A stretch of 64,000 nucleotides of DNA from Pedobacter sp. KBW06 (GCF_003852525.1 NZ_QAJL01000001.1:2245268-2309267), one strand, 5' to 3'; shown: positions 36,791-46,763, counted from the first letter of the stretch. The notes: a model not told the origin generated them from the sequence alone. Numbers and translations: made by a program.

Positions 36791-37984
36791 TTAATCAGAA
36801 AAACTTTTGCTGATCACTTCCAGGTAGGTTTCATTGTTAGATCGCTTGAAGATGATGTTTCTGCATTGGTTGAACTGAACGAATGCTTTTAAGGCCTGAA
36901 TAAACTGTTCAAGAATGATTCGCTCCAGATCAAGGGGCTCAAAATGGATGTTATGGACGATCAGCACTTTTTGTTTGCGATCGGCTTTGGCATCCATTCT
37001 TGCGATAAAGACATCCCCCGCGAGTATTGGTAATGAAAAATAACCGTACTGGCGTTTAGGAGCAGGCACGAAGCATTCGATCTGGTAATCAAAATTGAAG
37101 AAATCCTTTAAGCGGTGCCGGAAAACGTTGAGGATATCGAAGGGTGAGAGGATGAAAACTTCATTGGAAAGTTTAATGTCCATTTTCTGATGGGGAAGCA
37201 TATACAACGGACCTTTTATCCCCTCTACATTTACCACTTTTACTTCAGCCGCCTGAACCATCTTTTCCAGCTCCTGTTTAATTGTGTTGCCTTTCACCCT
37301 TCGGGAACGCCAGGCCATTTCCTTAACCGAAGCGATACCCAGGGCACCCAGTGTGCGGGAAATGACAAAACGGACATATTCATCGTCTGTAGGCATGGTC
37401 AAGTCGGTTTCCTGTGGCACTAAGTTGAGCGGCAGGTCGTAGACTTTCTGAAACGCTTTGGTCCTGCTGATCATCAGGCTTCCATTGAGGTAGAGCCTTT
37501 CGAGTGCAACTTTAGCAGGCCGCCAATCCCACCAGCCAGAACTGGCTTCCATACGATCGTTCTCAAAATCACCAACCATTACTGCCCCTTCCCTTTCTAC
37601 CCGATCCATAATCTCCTTCATTAAATTAATTTCTGGCTTGCTTGGCGGATTGCCCTGCGTTTCAAAGGCCTTTTTTACAGGCAGCGAAAAACGGAAATCC
37701 CGCATGGGAAGATAACCCGCATCTGAAGTGAAGTACTCATAAACACGACCATCTTCGCAAAGCTCGGCCAGCCATTCCGTTTGATAGTCTGGTATTCGAG
37801 CGGCCATCACATGATGATGGGCACGCTCCACAACGTAATTCGTATCCAGTTGAACGAAACCAAGATGGTCAATCACACGATAGACGGCTTCGATTCCTGT
37901 TCCGAATTGTGCGTTACGGGCAAGTCCGGCAGCCTGAAGAATGATCTTGCGCGCCTGTAGTTTCGTAAGGGTGACAGGTTCCAT
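36791..37984 (-). CDS. YcaQ/AlkX-like winged-helix DNA glycosylase
   Basis: The 397-residue protein belongs to the HTH_42 family that includes AlkZ and YcaQ (AlkX), which unhook interstrand crosslinks and remove alkylated bases. The diagnostic QxD motif is present as Gln45-Leu-Asp47, followed by NYVVERAHHHVMAARIPDY. The winged-helix repeats (ASVKEMAWRSRRVKG, FILSPFDILNVFRHRLKDFF, YGYFSLPILAGDVFIARMDAK) fit the family. A crosslink-repair role is inferred from these motifs. Confidence 0.87.
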   Translation of the reverse strand: MEPVTLTKLQARKIILQAAGLARNAQFGTGIEAVYRVIDHLGFVQLDTNYVVERAHHHVMAARIPDYQTEWLAELCEDGRVYEYFTSDAGYLPMRDFRFSLPVKKAFETQGNPPSKPEINLMKEIMDRVEREGAVMVGDFENDRMEASSGWWDWRPAKVALERLYLNGSLMISRTKAFQKVYDLPLNLVPQETDLTMPTDDEYVRFVISRTLGALGIASVKEMAWRSRRVKGNTIKQELEKMVQAAEVKVVNVEGIKGPLYMLPHQKMDIKLSNEVFILSPFDILNVFRHRLKDFFNFDYQIECFVPAPKRQYGYFSLPILAGDVFIARMDAKADRKQKVLIVHNIHFEPLDLERIILEQFIQALKAFVQFNQCRNIIFKRSNNETYLEVISKSFSD

Positions 37985-38133
37985 CAGATAAAAATAACCA
38001 GAATAGCTTGTTTTTCCTTAGAATCTCCGCGTTCAAATGTTCTTTTTAATTTAACATTATCAATAACCGGCGCATCAGCATATAACAAATGATATTTTAT
38101 AGATTTGAGAATTAGCAATAAGTAGCATGTAAT

Positions 38134-38979
38134 ATGGGTAAAAAGGCAGCCGACCTACCAATTTTGAATCTCGAAGGCCAAACCTTTCCAGGTTTGTACA
38201 TCCGTAATCTGGAAAATCAAGTCAGTCAGTTGCCACTAAACACTTTACATCGGGACGATTATTTAATCTTTATCTTACAGATTTCCGGAGAGAGCGTCCT
38301 GGAAATTGACTTTTTCAAAAGTATATTGTTTCAAAACTGTATTTGCTGCATCCTACCGGGAAGTGTACACCAATTATTGTCGGTAAATAAACCGAAAGGC
38401 TGGCTACTGGCGGTAAACGGTGACCAGATAGACGAGCGCTTCCGGTCAATATTGTCAGAAGGCAATGCAGGAAGTCCGATACCTATCGACCCGGATTTAG
38501 CCTCACAACTTGAGCGTATTTTATTGGTCATCTGTCAGCAGAACCATGTGAAAACGTATAAAAGCTTAACGGTGATAAGCCATCTGGTTTCTGCTTTTGC
38601 CGGGATACTTTGTTCCAACACTACAGTTCATATTGATGCTAACGCCACAGACAGAAACTCGTCTATTGCTGCACAGTTTAAAAGCCTGCTAAGGAAGCAC
38701 TATCGCCGGCAAAAATCACCGTCCTGGTATGCAGGTCAATTAAATTTATCCACATCATATTTAAATGAGTGCATTAAATCAGCTACCGGAAGCACAGTGA
38801 GTAACTGGATACAAAAGGAGATTGTACTTGAAGGGAAACGGCTTTTGGCATTTTCAAAAAATAGCACAAAAGAAATTGCCTATGATTTAGGATATAATGA
38901 CCCCGCATATTTTAACCGGCTATTTTTAAAGCTCACAGGAACAAGACCAGCTGCGTTTAGAAATAATTACCGTAAATAG
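38134..38979 (+). CDS. AraC-family transcriptional regulator
   Basis: The 281-residue protein has an N-terminal cupin-like sensing domain (PLNTLHRDDYLIFILQISGES) and a C-terminal AraC double helix-turn-helix (SPSWYAGQLNLSTSYLNECIKSATG, STKEIAYDLGYNDPAYFNRLFLKLTGTRPAAFR). The ligand is unknown. The SnoaL-like gene follows 68 bases later and is a plausible target. Confidence 0.92.
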   Translation: MGKKAADLPILNLEGQTFPGLYIRNLENQVSQLPLNTLHRDDYLIFILQISGESVLEIDFFKSILFQNCICCILPGSVHQLLSVNKPKGWLLAVNGDQIDERFRSILSEGNAGSPIPIDPDLASQLERILLVICQQNHVKTYKSLTVISHLVSAFAGILCSNTTVHIDANATDRNSSIAAQFKSLLRKHYRRQKSPSWYAGQLNLSTSYLNECIKSATGSTVSNWIQKEIVLEGKRLLAFSKNSTKEIAYDLGYNDPAYFNRLFLKLTGTRPAAFRNNYRK

Positions 38980-39047
38980 TACCTATTTTTCCCGTAATCA
39001 GACCTGTTACCTAATTTAGGAATGCTATTATTTTGCATTAAAAAAAT

Positions 39048-39440
39048 ATGAAAAATAACAAAGCAATCCTCAAAGAACTCTTCCAGGAGATATTCGCAAA
39101 TCCGGTTTACAATGAATATGTCATCTCGCGGTATTTCACACCTGATTATCGCCAGGAAGTGGATGGCAAAATTCTTAATTACGAACAGTTTTGTAAACAC
39201 ATCAGGGCTCAGGAAGAAGTTGTTGCATCAATGTCCTTTGAGTTTCAAACACTCGTTGAAGAAGGGAATATCCTTTTTTCGAATCATATAGCAACGATAA
39301 AGATGAAGAATGCTGAAAGTCTGGAAATCAGGGTTATTGGTGAATTTCATTTTATAAATGGTAAAATCAATTATTGTAATGAACTGACACATATGATCAG
39401 CGGCGATTCAAGCAATAAGGATTTAGGTTCCAGACATTAA
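39048..39440 (+). CDS. SnoaL/NTF2-like fold protein
   Basis: This 130-residue small alpha+beta-barrel protein has an N-terminal helix (AILKELFQEIF), YFTPDYRQEVDGKILNYEQFCKHI and strands FEFQTLVEEGNILFSNHIATIKM, RVIGEFHFINGKINYCNELT. This arrangement matches SnoaL-like ester cyclase or ketosteroid-isomerase-like domains. No function can be assigned. It lies after an AraC regulator and before a strong terminator. Confidence 0.8.
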   Translation: MKNNKAILKELFQEIFANPVYNEYVISRYFTPDYRQEVDGKILNYEQFCKHIRAQEEVVASMSFEFQTLVEEGNILFSNHIATIKMKNAESLEIRVIGEFHFINGKINYCNELTHMISGDSSNKDLGSRH

Positions 39441-39449
39441 GTCACTTTT

Positions 39450-39475
39450 GCCCAAACCGCTAATACGGTTTGGGC
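39450..39475 (+). terminator. Intrinsic terminator after the SnoaL-like gene
   Basis: A perfect 10-base stem, GCCCAAACCG/CGGTTTGGGC, with loop CTAATA is followed by TTTTTT. It begins 10 bases after the SnoaL-like stop. Confidence 0.9.
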
Positions 39476-39529
39476 TTTTTTAAGCCGCTTCAAATTTTAG
39501 AAGTATGTAATACTAACGCAATACATGCA

Positions 39530-40978
39530 TTATGGGAAGTAAGAGACATGATTTTCAGGTTTACGTTTGTTCCATGGCTGAGCAAGCTCTAATTGTGCCG
39601 CCAGTTTAAATAACATGGCCTCATTTCCGGTTTTTGTCGAAAATGTGATACCGATAGGCATTCCGGTACTGCTCCATCCTAAAGGCAGTGTAATGGCAGG
39701 AGCACCTGAAATATTGAATACCTGCCCAAAAGGGGCAACTTTACAGGCTTCGAGCACCCAATTGTGCCAGGTTAAATCATGTTTCTGAATTTTCGAACGA
39801 TCTGCTAAAGGAGCCTGAACCGCATTTGTAGGTGTAATCATAACATCATACTTTTCAAAAAAATTACCCGCTGCACGGGCTACGGTATTGGAATACTCTA
39901 CGGCGGCTATCAAGTGCTGTGCAGTATAAGTCATTCCATCATCATAGCCTTTAAGGCTGCTTTGTTCGAGTGTTTTTGCTGAAATTTCTCGTCCTGTTAT
40001 GGCCTGCAGGTTGTTGATGCCATAAGTAGTATAAGAAGCCCATATGGTTTTTATACAGTTCAGCAACTGGTCTTCGTCGAGGTTAAAGCGATTCGAATCT
40101 ACCAGATGGCCCATCGATTCACAAAGTTTTGCAGCCCGCATAGTGGCTTCAAGTACTTCAGCATCTACATCTGCACTAATCCATGGCTCTACATTTATAG
40201 CAATTCTAAGTGATGCTGGCTTTTCTAACATAGCTGACAGATATGATGTCCCATTTTTGGGCGTGAAATAAAATTCACCCGCTGCTGGTCCGGCAGTTGC
40301 ATCCAGCACGGCAGCAGAATCTCTTACCGTTCTGGTTAAAACATGTTCAGTGGCCAGACCCAGGAAAAACTGACCGGCACCCGGACCCACTGGATTAAGG
40401 TTTCTGCTAGGCTTCAAACCAACCAGGCCGGTGAACCCTGATGGTGTCCGGATCGAACCGCCAAGATCTGTTCCGTGAGCGACAGGCACTATTCCTGAGG
40501 CAACTGCTGCGGCAGAACCACCGGAAGAACCGCCCGGGGATAAATCTGAGTTCCAGGGATTGCGGGTGATACCACAAGCCAGGGACCCGGTAACGGCTGC
40601 ACTGCCAAATTCCGGAGTAGTAGTGCGCCCTAAAATGTTGAATCCCGCCATTTTATATCGTTTTACCAGTTCGCTGTCATGGTCAAACTTTAATCCACGG
40701 GCTATTCTGCTGCCCATCTCTGCATTTTTATTTGCCTCATAGGCCCCCAGATCTTTCATTAACATTGGAACACCATCGTAAGCTTCATGATTTGCTAAAA
40801 GTTCATTAGAGACAACTGCCCGCTCTTCATAATATTCAACCAAGGCATTTAATTTCGGGTTGATCGTTTGAATAGCCTTTATTGCACATGCTGCAACTTC
40901 AGATTTCGTTACTTCTTTTTTTCTAATCAGCTCTGCCAGACCCAGGCCATCAAAGGAGCTGTATTCTTTTAAATTCAT
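39530..40978 (-). CDS. Amidase-signature-family amidase
   Basis: The 482-residue serine hydrolase has the amidase-signature Ser-Ser-Lys triad: Lys75 (PMLMKDLG), cis-Ser151 (SPGGSSGGSAAAVASG) and nucleophile Ser175 (HGTDLGGSIRTPSGF). It lacks a signal peptide and is probably cytoplasmic. It hydrolyses an amide, but the substrate cannot be told, and it lacks GatB/GatC partners, so it is not the tRNA amidotransferase. It is divergent from an AraC regulator (82-base gap), which probably controls it. Confidence 0.93.
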   Translation of the reverse strand: MNLKEYSSFDGLGLAELIRKKEVTKSEVAACAIKAIQTINPKLNALVEYYEERAVVSNELLANHEAYDGVPMLMKDLGAYEANKNAEMGSRIARGLKFDHDSELVKRYKMAGFNILGRTTTPEFGSAAVTGSLACGITRNPWNSDLSPGGSSGGSAAAVASGIVPVAHGTDLGGSIRTPSGFTGLVGLKPSRNLNPVGPGAGQFFLGLATEHVLTRTVRDSAAVLDATAGPAAGEFYFTPKNGTSYLSAMLEKPASLRIAINVEPWISADVDAEVLEATMRAAKLCESMGHLVDSNRFNLDEDQLLNCIKTIWASYTTYGINNLQAITGREISAKTLEQSSLKGYDDGMTYTAQHLIAAVEYSNTVARAAGNFFEKYDVMITPTNAVQAPLADRSKIQKHDLTWHNWVLEACKVAPFGQVFNISGAPAITLPLGWSSTGMPIGITFSTKTGNEAMLFKLAAQLELAQPWNKRKPENHVSYFP

Positions 40979-41060
40979 TCTTTATATTTTTTTGTAACAG
41001 CAAATTTATGCTGATAACACACCCTGACATCTGTATTAATTTGCCATAAAAAGGGTAAAT

Positions 41061-41936
41061 TTGGATGTGAAACAAAATCTTTATTACCCATTTGAAATCC
41101 TTTATAAGGAGATTAATGAATGTTTGAAATCTGGTTATAGCCAGAATTTCTTCGAATTGGTCTATATAGTTGAGGGCACGGGGATTCAACATATTAATAA
41201 GAACACCTTTAATTATGCTGCAGGTCATCTGTTGCTCATCACTCCGGAAGATCATAATTCTTTTGAAGTGATCACAACGACGAAGATTTTGTTTATTTGT
41301 TTTAGTGATATCTATCTCAAGTCTGCACCCGTTGGCGTGAATGAGAAAGAGCGAACGCAATGGGTAAAAAGGCTGAATTTTATACTTCATCATGCCAGCC
41401 ATTTACCCGGATGCATTTTAAAAGAGGAGATTGACAAGGCATTAGTGAAATCGTTGGCCGCAAGCATCGTGGAAGAACAGCGGTATAGTCACCTTTATAG
41501 TAAAGAGTTGATTCAGCAATTGATGAATAGTCTGATCTTATTGGTTGCGAGGTCTATTTCGGAAAGTTTACCAGAAAGGCTTTCCCCAGTTACTGACCAG
41601 AAGCTTTTGAGCGTGTTTCAGTATATACAGGATAATATCTATTTTCCTGATCGACTGAAAGTATCAGTGATATGCATTCAGTTCAATATGTCGCCCAACT
41701 ATTTTGGTAAGTTTTTTAAAAGGCATACCGGTGAAAATTTACAGGATTACATACTGAAATCTAAGATAAAAATCATTGAAATACGCTTATTGAGTAGTGA
41801 TATGAGGATCAATGAAATTGTTAGTGAGTTGAAATTTTCTGATGAAAGTCACTTGAACAGGGTATTTAAAAAATATAAAGGAATGAGTCCTTCGTCATTT
41901 CGGAAAAATGAACTGGCTAAGTCCTATCCTGGCTAG
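41061..41936 (+). CDS. AraC-family transcriptional regulator
   Basis: The 291-residue protein has an N-terminal cupin-like domain (FFELVYIVEGTGIQHINKNTFNYAAGHLLLITPEDHNSFEV) and a C-terminal AraC DNA-binding domain (LKVSVICIQFNMSPNYFGKFFKRHTG, RINEIVSELKFSDESHLNRVFKKYKGMSPSSFR). The start is uncertain: TTG 41061 opens the frame and no ATG is nearby. It is divergent from the amidase gene and is its likely regulator. Confidence 0.9.
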   Translation: MDVKQNLYYPFEILYKEINECLKSGYSQNFFELVYIVEGTGIQHINKNTFNYAAGHLLLITPEDHNSFEVITTTKILFICFSDIYLKSAPVGVNEKERTQWVKRLNFILHHASHLPGCILKEEIDKALVKSLAASIVEEQRYSHLYSKELIQQLMNSLILLVARSISESLPERLSPVTDQKLLSVFQYIQDNIYFPDRLKVSVICIQFNMSPNYFGKFFKRHTGENLQDYILKSKIKIIEIRLLSSDMRINEIVSELKFSDESHLNRVFKKYKGMSPSSFRKNELAKSYPG

Positions 41937-42392
41937 CTTTGATTTGTAAGATGGATTTACAGCTATCTTTTGTTGGTACTTATCAATGAACAGTATAATT
42001 TTAAAGACTTTCTGGCATTTGCCCGGCAACTCTTCGAATTCTTTGCTTAGGACAGCTAAAACTTGTATTTCAATGATTTGATAGCGTAATCTCTTCCTTA
42101 TTATGTAAGGATTTAATTATCAGATATATAAACAAAAAAAAGGGAATCTCATTGCTGAAATTCCCTCTTTCTGTGGTGCTCAACGTACCAGTGTACTCGA
42201 ATCAGTTCTTGGAAGATTTAAAGAAAATGGCCAATCTTAAAAATGCTATTTCAGGCCCTCCCCTTAGTAGGGATTTTAAACTTAGATACAAAAAATGCTA
42301 TACGGATCAAGAATCAAGAAAGAGACCCTTATCGACTATCTGGAAGGAAAATGGATTAGGAGATTATAATTCAGAATAGTACCAACACCATA

Positions 42393-42435
42393 AATATTTT
42401 ATCACTAGTGAGTATTTCACTGGTGATAAAATATT
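42393..42435. repeat. Long near-perfect inverted repeat
   Basis: Two 19-base arms starting AATATTTTATCACTAGTGA are separated by GTATT, with a single wobble mismatch. Neither side has a T-run, so it is not a classic terminator. It could be an operator or the footprint of a small mobile repeat. Confidence 0.6.
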
Positions 42436-42666
42436 CATTTTATAACTACTAGATATGTAAAACGTCTAAAGATAACATCTATTGATTGTTGGAAAAGTAT
42501 ATTTAAAGGCAAAGAAGCACTTTGTCGAAATTAAAGCATCTGATGATACCGTGGAGCTGTTACATTTTAAAAACATCAATTATCAATCGAACTCAAATAA
42601 AAAACAAATTACAGATCAATCACCTAGACCTGTATTCAATCGTAAGTCAATGTATCAATTCAAGAA

Positions 42667-42702
42667 GCAGAAATTATAGTTGGCACATTATTTTAGTCAG
42701 CT
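42667..42702 (+). repeat. Conserved region upstream of the first GNAT gene
   Basis: The core AGAAATTATAGTTGGCAC then ATTTTAGTCAGCT closely matches 52189-52224 (AGAAATTATATTTGGCAC then ATTTTAGTAAGCT). Similarity resumes around the start codons. This shows that the GNAT genes were duplicated together with their promoters. Confidence 0.7.
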
Positions 42703-42744
42703 GGGAGAATTAGCTTTCCATAGACATTTCTGATTTCGATAGTT

Positions 42745-43236
42745 TTGGAGAAAAATTTAGAAGTGAATATAGTGGAAGCAGTGAAAATTAGGGAGTATCA
42801 TCCAGACGACAAAGTACGGCTCTTAGTAATTTTGAAACTAAATGTTCCAAAATATTTTCCGGAAAGTAAGTTGAAGGACTTCGAAGAGTATCTTGAGAAT
42901 AATATTGTAAAATATTTTGTCGTTCAATTGGGAGAGGAACTCATTGGAGGTGGTGGAATAAATTTAGATGTGTATAATACTGGCAAAATAAGCTGGGATT
43001 GCATCTCTCCAAAATTTCAAGGTCTGGGAATAGGGCGAAAATTATTAAAATATAGGATTGAGTATTTAAAATCCCTAAACAACGTAGACAAAATAGTTGT
43101 AAGGACTTCACAACTGGCTCATAGATTCTATGTAAAAAACGGATTTGTTCTCCAGAATTTTATAGAATATTACTGGGCTTTAGGATATCATTCGTACCAT
43201 ATGGAAATGTGCATTCTTGAAATGCGAGTTAATTAA
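42745..43236 (+). CDS. GNAT-family N-acetyltransferase (copy 1)
   Basis: The roughly 163-residue acetyltransferase has VKIREYHPDDKVRLLVILKLN, VVQLGEELIGGGGINL, the acetyl-CoA loop FQGLGIGRKLLKYRIEYL and a C-terminal RFYVKNGFVLQNFIEYYW. The acceptor is unknown. The start is uncertain: TTG 42745, or GTG 42763. A closely related copy lies at 52289-52780, with roughly half or more of the residues the same by eye and similar upstream DNA. Confidence 0.9.
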   Translation: MEKNLEVNIVEAVKIREYHPDDKVRLLVILKLNVPKYFPESKLKDFEEYLENNIVKYFVVQLGEELIGGGGINLDVYNTGKISWDCISPKFQGLGIGRKLLKYRIEYLKSLNNVDKIVVRTSQLAHRFYVKNGFVLQNFIEYYWALGYHSYHMEMCILEMRVN

Positions 43237-43509
43237 CCTCGGACAAAATGTAGCGTATTTCACTTGGTTGTAATCGTTCAATTAAGCATCAATTTTTAAC
43301 TTAGAACCACTAGGTCAGTAAAAACATCTACACTTTAATTGCTATTCATTGTTGATTATTGTCAGAATCTATTTAGAAACAAAGAAGTTCACAATAGGAA
43401 AGCACTAAATTCTCCCATGCATATACACGGGAGTTGTTAAACACTGCCAATAAATTTAGGTTAATTAGATTGCGACAATTAGATCAATGCATCATAATCA
43501 ATCCTTATT
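43237..43509. other. Intergenic region
   Basis: These 273 AT-rich bases contain only a short CTCCC/GGGAG inverted repeat near 43414-43435. I see no gene. Confidence 0.4.
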
Positions 43510-43692
43510 TTATTTTTTCTTACTCGGTATAAAGTAAGTAAACCAAAGGAACCAAAGTAGCTCAATTATTTTCCATGAAGCTTCAGTTCCCTGAAAAACT
43601 CCAACAACAACTCGTAACTTATAAAAGCCTATAAATCCTAGTAGCCCTAACCACCAATATTTACCCCATACGTATTTATCATTTTTTATCAT
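43510..43692 (-). CDS. Small membrane protein, tentative
   Basis: The 60-residue frame opens with ATG and reads YVWGKYWWLGLLGFIGFYKL, then a second hydrophobic run (IIELLWFLWFTYFIP) and a lysine-rich end. Two short membrane segments and a basic tail are typical of real small membrane proteins, and the KYWWLGLLGFIGF part recalls DUF3796. It stands alone on its strand. Chance is not excluded. Confidence 0.4.
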   Translation of the reverse strand: MIKNDKYVWGKYWWLGLLGFIGFYKLRVVVGVFQGTEASWKIIELLWFLWFTYFIPSKKK

Positions 43693-43940
43693 GGGTCTAA
43701 TTTACCACAATCAACTGGCATGCAATTGGTTAATATGACTGAACTGACCTAAATTAAGGGTGAGTTTACAAAATACGGCCCTGAATGTATAATGAAAACA
43801 ACTTCATTTTAGGTATTTACTCTTAACACTAATTCTCTAGAGATTGGAAAAGAATATTAAAGTTCTATCTAGAAAATAGAAAAAGTAATAACTTTTGTTA
43901 TCTGAAAAAAATAGTCTCAGTTTGTTTGAAAAAGCGAACA

Positions 43941-45059
43941 TTATCGAGTTGTCAACTTACAGCTAAAAGATTTTTTTAGGTGGCAATATGTTTTTTTATC
44001 AATAGCTACTAACAGTTCATCAGAACTATCAACCAACGGGTCGTACCAATCGGCTTTCTTCCTAGCCCAAACCAGGTATTTCTCCATATTTGCATCATAA
44101 CTACCCTCGGATTTCGCTTCCTTTTCCATCATATTAAGATATTCGCGAATCAATTTCGATTTCTCCCAGAGCTCTGCATCCTCCTTCAGTTTAACAAATT
44201 TCGTCAATTCCAAAGCTCTTCCTTTTTCCAGATCGAGTTCCACGACTCTCTGTTTGGCGGCGGCAAGTCTGTTCTGTTCCTTCAGAAGTTTCTGAGCTCT
44301 TTGAGCTGCAGCCGTTTGCTCCAGATATGACAAGATATCATCTAACTTATCCTCTGTTAGTGTATAAGCTGTATCTTTCCATTCTTTGGAAAGCCAGGAA
44401 TCGGCTCCAATCTTCAGGATTAATATTCCGCTACCAATATTGTCATATTTATCCCAGCCATATTTAGGATTAGTAACTTCTATCCGACTCTGTTTCTCTC
44501 TCAAAGCAATCGCAATACTTTCTCCATTAAGTATTACAGAGGTAAGGTGAGTCCCCAATGAGATATTCCCTCCTGCTCTTTCAACCATAGATATTAATGA
44601 ATTAAAAAAACGAATGCTCCTACCAATAATCGAGGGGCTAACACGAATATTGAGGGCCTGGTAGCCAATATACAAAAGCTGGTTAGCGCCCTTTCCTTTA
44701 GCCTCGAGTTGAAAAACTTTTTGCGCATCGGCGGCCAGTTTATTTAAAGCAGTAGGTAATTTTTCACTCACAGGCTCCTGATATACCACCGCCTCCTTTT
44801 TTATCCGGACATTAACTTGTTTTGGAACATAATGGATCAGGTCACCTTCGTTATCAGGCTTGGGCAGGCTGGTTTTTGGCAAGTGATATCCTGCTTTCAA
44901 CTTTGACCAATATCCATTGGGAGGCAGAGGAATTTCGTGTTTCGATAAAAGTGTCTTAAGCTCCAGATAGCTTATTTTATAAGCGTGCATCAAACTGGTC
45001 AGGGGCTTTTCCCATACCAGATTATATAACTCTCTTCTGGTGATTTTAATATCTTTCAT
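43941..45059 (-). CDS. Uncharacterised protein with N-terminal HTH-like domain and coiled coil
   Basis: ATG 45059 (MKDIKITRRELYNLVW) is preferred to 45167 because the extension is unlike the rest. The N-terminus (ITRRELYNLVWEKPLTSLM, YLELKTLLSKHEIPLPPNGYW) matches a widespread uncharacterised family whose start resembles a helix-turn-helix (VW.KP....A......L...C....IP.P..GYW). Residues about 240-345 form a charged coiled coil. No enzyme motif is seen. Members often occur in accessory regions, which fits its place here. Confidence 0.7.
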   Translation of the reverse strand: MKDIKITRRELYNLVWEKPLTSLMHAYKISYLELKTLLSKHEIPLPPNGYWSKLKAGYHLPKTSLPKPDNEGDLIHYVPKQVNVRIKKEAVVYQEPVSEKLPTALNKLAADAQKVFQLEAKGKGANQLLYIGYQALNIRVSPSIIGRSIRFFNSLISMVERAGGNISLGTHLTSVILNGESIAIALREKQSRIEVTNPKYGWDKYDNIGSGILILKIGADSWLSKEWKDTAYTLTEDKLDDILSYLEQTAAAQRAQKLLKEQNRLAAAKQRVVELDLEKGRALELTKFVKLKEDAELWEKSKLIREYLNMMEKEAKSEGSYDANMEKYLVWARKKADWYDPLVDSSDELLVAIDKKTYCHLKKSFSCKLTTR

Positions 45060-45391
45060 AATATAGAGGTTACTCTTTTGAATACTGTTCATTAAACTTG
45101 AATCCGCGTGGCAGATGACATTCAAATTTAATGAACAAGCAAGAGATAAAACACTAAATAGGCCCATTGATTTATTTCATTCTCAGACAGAAGAAGATTT
45201 AAATCAACTCCGATCTCAATAGTTATTACTAAAAAACCTGATTCTGTTCAACAGGCATTCAATTCAGACAAGAAGCATAACAGTTCAGGTATTAATTTGG
45301 ATAGTTCACTAATTTTTCGGTCTAAAAAAATAGAACTTCCAATTACTTTCACCTGATTATTAAGCGATTATACAATAAAATTAATAACATC

Positions 45392-46756
45392 ATGAAAATA
45401 CATCATTCCCAAAGATGCTTTTTCAGCATCCTGCTTGGACTTACTATTATTGCCTTAAGCTGCAAATGTCCAAAACCTGAGCCCCCATCTCAAAAAGAAA
45501 GAATCTTCACTTTTATACCAGACAAGCAGGGCCAGTTGACAATTTATGATAAAGAAGGTTTTTATAAAGGCGGGGACATCCTGATTTTGAAAGGGACATT
45601 TACTTCAGTCTACATTTCAAACCTCAATGGTTCAGCAACTAGGCCTATTGTTATTAAGAATGCAAAAGGAACTGTGACCACAATTGGCAACTCGTCTTGG
45701 GATGGTGTTGATTTATCATTTGGGTTTCACCTAGTGGAAAGTCACTACATCGTCTTGGGTGGAGAGCGGTCCAAGTCTGAATTTGTGCTTAATGGAAGTA
45801 AAAGTGCCAATAGACATGCCTACAATAACCTGGTACTTAGTGACCATACCGATCACATCGAAATTAAAAACATGATCATTTCAAATGGTGGGACTGGTAT
45901 ATTGGCTAAAACAGATCCCAAAAAAGGGGATCCATCTACACACCATCCAAATTCAAAATTAGAAGAACTAAGTATCCATGATGTAATGATAGATAGGACT
46001 AAAAATGAGGCAATGTATATTGGCCATACGGCCACCTATTGGAACCTTACCAGTGGCGAGCCTTTCTATCTGGATCCTTCAAAATTCATTCCCGGTAAAG
46101 AATATGTGCAACCCATCAAATGGGAAAAAGTAAAAATTTATAACAATAAGGTACAAAATAGCGGCTACGATGGAATTCAAACAGCAGCGATAGATCAACT
46201 GGAAGTTTACAACAATACGGTAATCAACTGGGCGACCGCTCACAATAGCGTACATAATGGCGCAATATTAATTGGAGGCCGCACGACTAATACCAATACA
46301 CATGACAACGTTGTACATCATGGATGGGGTGAAATGCTCCAGTTTTACGGGTCCGGGGAGAATGGAGCCAAGCATGTCATTCATAATAACCTATTTAATA
46401 GCAATCAATCTTATGACGGCATCAGCCTGAACGGGATCCAGAATGCAGCTGTAGAAATCAGTAATAATACAGTCGCGCTAATTACAGGTGTCGCAATTCG
46501 TATAAACGGTTATTTAGGGATGAAAGCTCCTATAGTCATCCGAAGAAATGCCCTCATTCAGCCAAGACTCAATGGTTTACCCATTGTACTCAACGCCTAT
46601 ATTTATATTGAAAATGATGGTATTGTAATTGAAGGCAGTGGCAAGGACGTAAATGTAAAAGTTCCGGTGCTTGAGCAAGCCAAGGTTGACGTGAATAACT
46701 TCTTTCAGCCGTTGAATGGGTCCATCTTAGGAGAAAGCGGTTACAGAAAGAGATAA
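45392..46756 (+). CDS. Right-handed beta-helix lipoprotein
   Basis: The 454-residue lipoprotein has lipobox LSCK. Its body consists of parallel-beta-helix coils with recurring asparagine ladders, for example VKIYNNKVQNSGYDGIQTAAIDQLEVYNNTV, TNTHDNVVHHGWGEML, KHVIHNNLFNS and AVEISNNTVALITG. This fold is found in polysaccharide lyases and other glycan-active proteins. Catalytic residues could not be assigned. The S41 peptidase gene ends 7 bases beyond it on the opposite strand. Confidence 0.85.
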   Translation: MKIHHSQRCFFSILLGLTIIALSCKCPKPEPPSQKERIFTFIPDKQGQLTIYDKEGFYKGGDILILKGTFTSVYISNLNGSATRPIVIKNAKGTVTTIGNSSWDGVDLSFGFHLVESHYIVLGGERSKSEFVLNGSKSANRHAYNNLVLSDHTDHIEIKNMIISNGGTGILAKTDPKKGDPSTHHPNSKLEELSIHDVMIDRTKNEAMYIGHTATYWNLTSGEPFYLDPSKFIPGKEYVQPIKWEKVKIYNNKVQNSGYDGIQTAAIDQLEVYNNTVINWATAHNSVHNGAILIGGRTTNTNTHDNVVHHGWGEMLQFYGSGENGAKHVIHNNLFNSNQSYDGISLNGIQNAAVEISNNTVALITGVAIRINGYLGMKAPIVIRRNALIQPRLNGLPIVLNAYIYIENDGIVIEGSGKDVNVKVPVLEQAKVDVNNFFQPLNGSILGESGYRKR

Positions 46757-46763
46757 ATCAAAA

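Larger units (their letters stand above)
41937..42744. other. Long intergenic region
   Basis: About 800 bases hold no gene I can support. A hairpin-like AGGGAAT/ATTCCCT pair near 42140-42165 and a long inverted repeat at 42393-42435 are present. Reading frames at 42152-42379 and 42482-42679 are open but have TTG/ATT-type starts and no recognisable motifs. The last 75 bases are shared with the region upstream of the second GNAT gene. Confidence 0.5.

Noticed and set aside
42167..42215. String resembling an antisense tRNA 3' end with CTCGAATC
   Set aside because: The stems do not pair in tRNA geometry. No tRNA was found anywhere in the window.
42152..42379. 75-codon open frame
   Set aside because: It has no ATG start, no family resemblance and lies in a decayed-looking AT-rich region.
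42482..42679. 65-codon open frame with lysine-rich sequence
   Set aside because: The start codon is not ATG and composition reflects A-rich DNA. It overlaps the duplicated GNAT upstream region.
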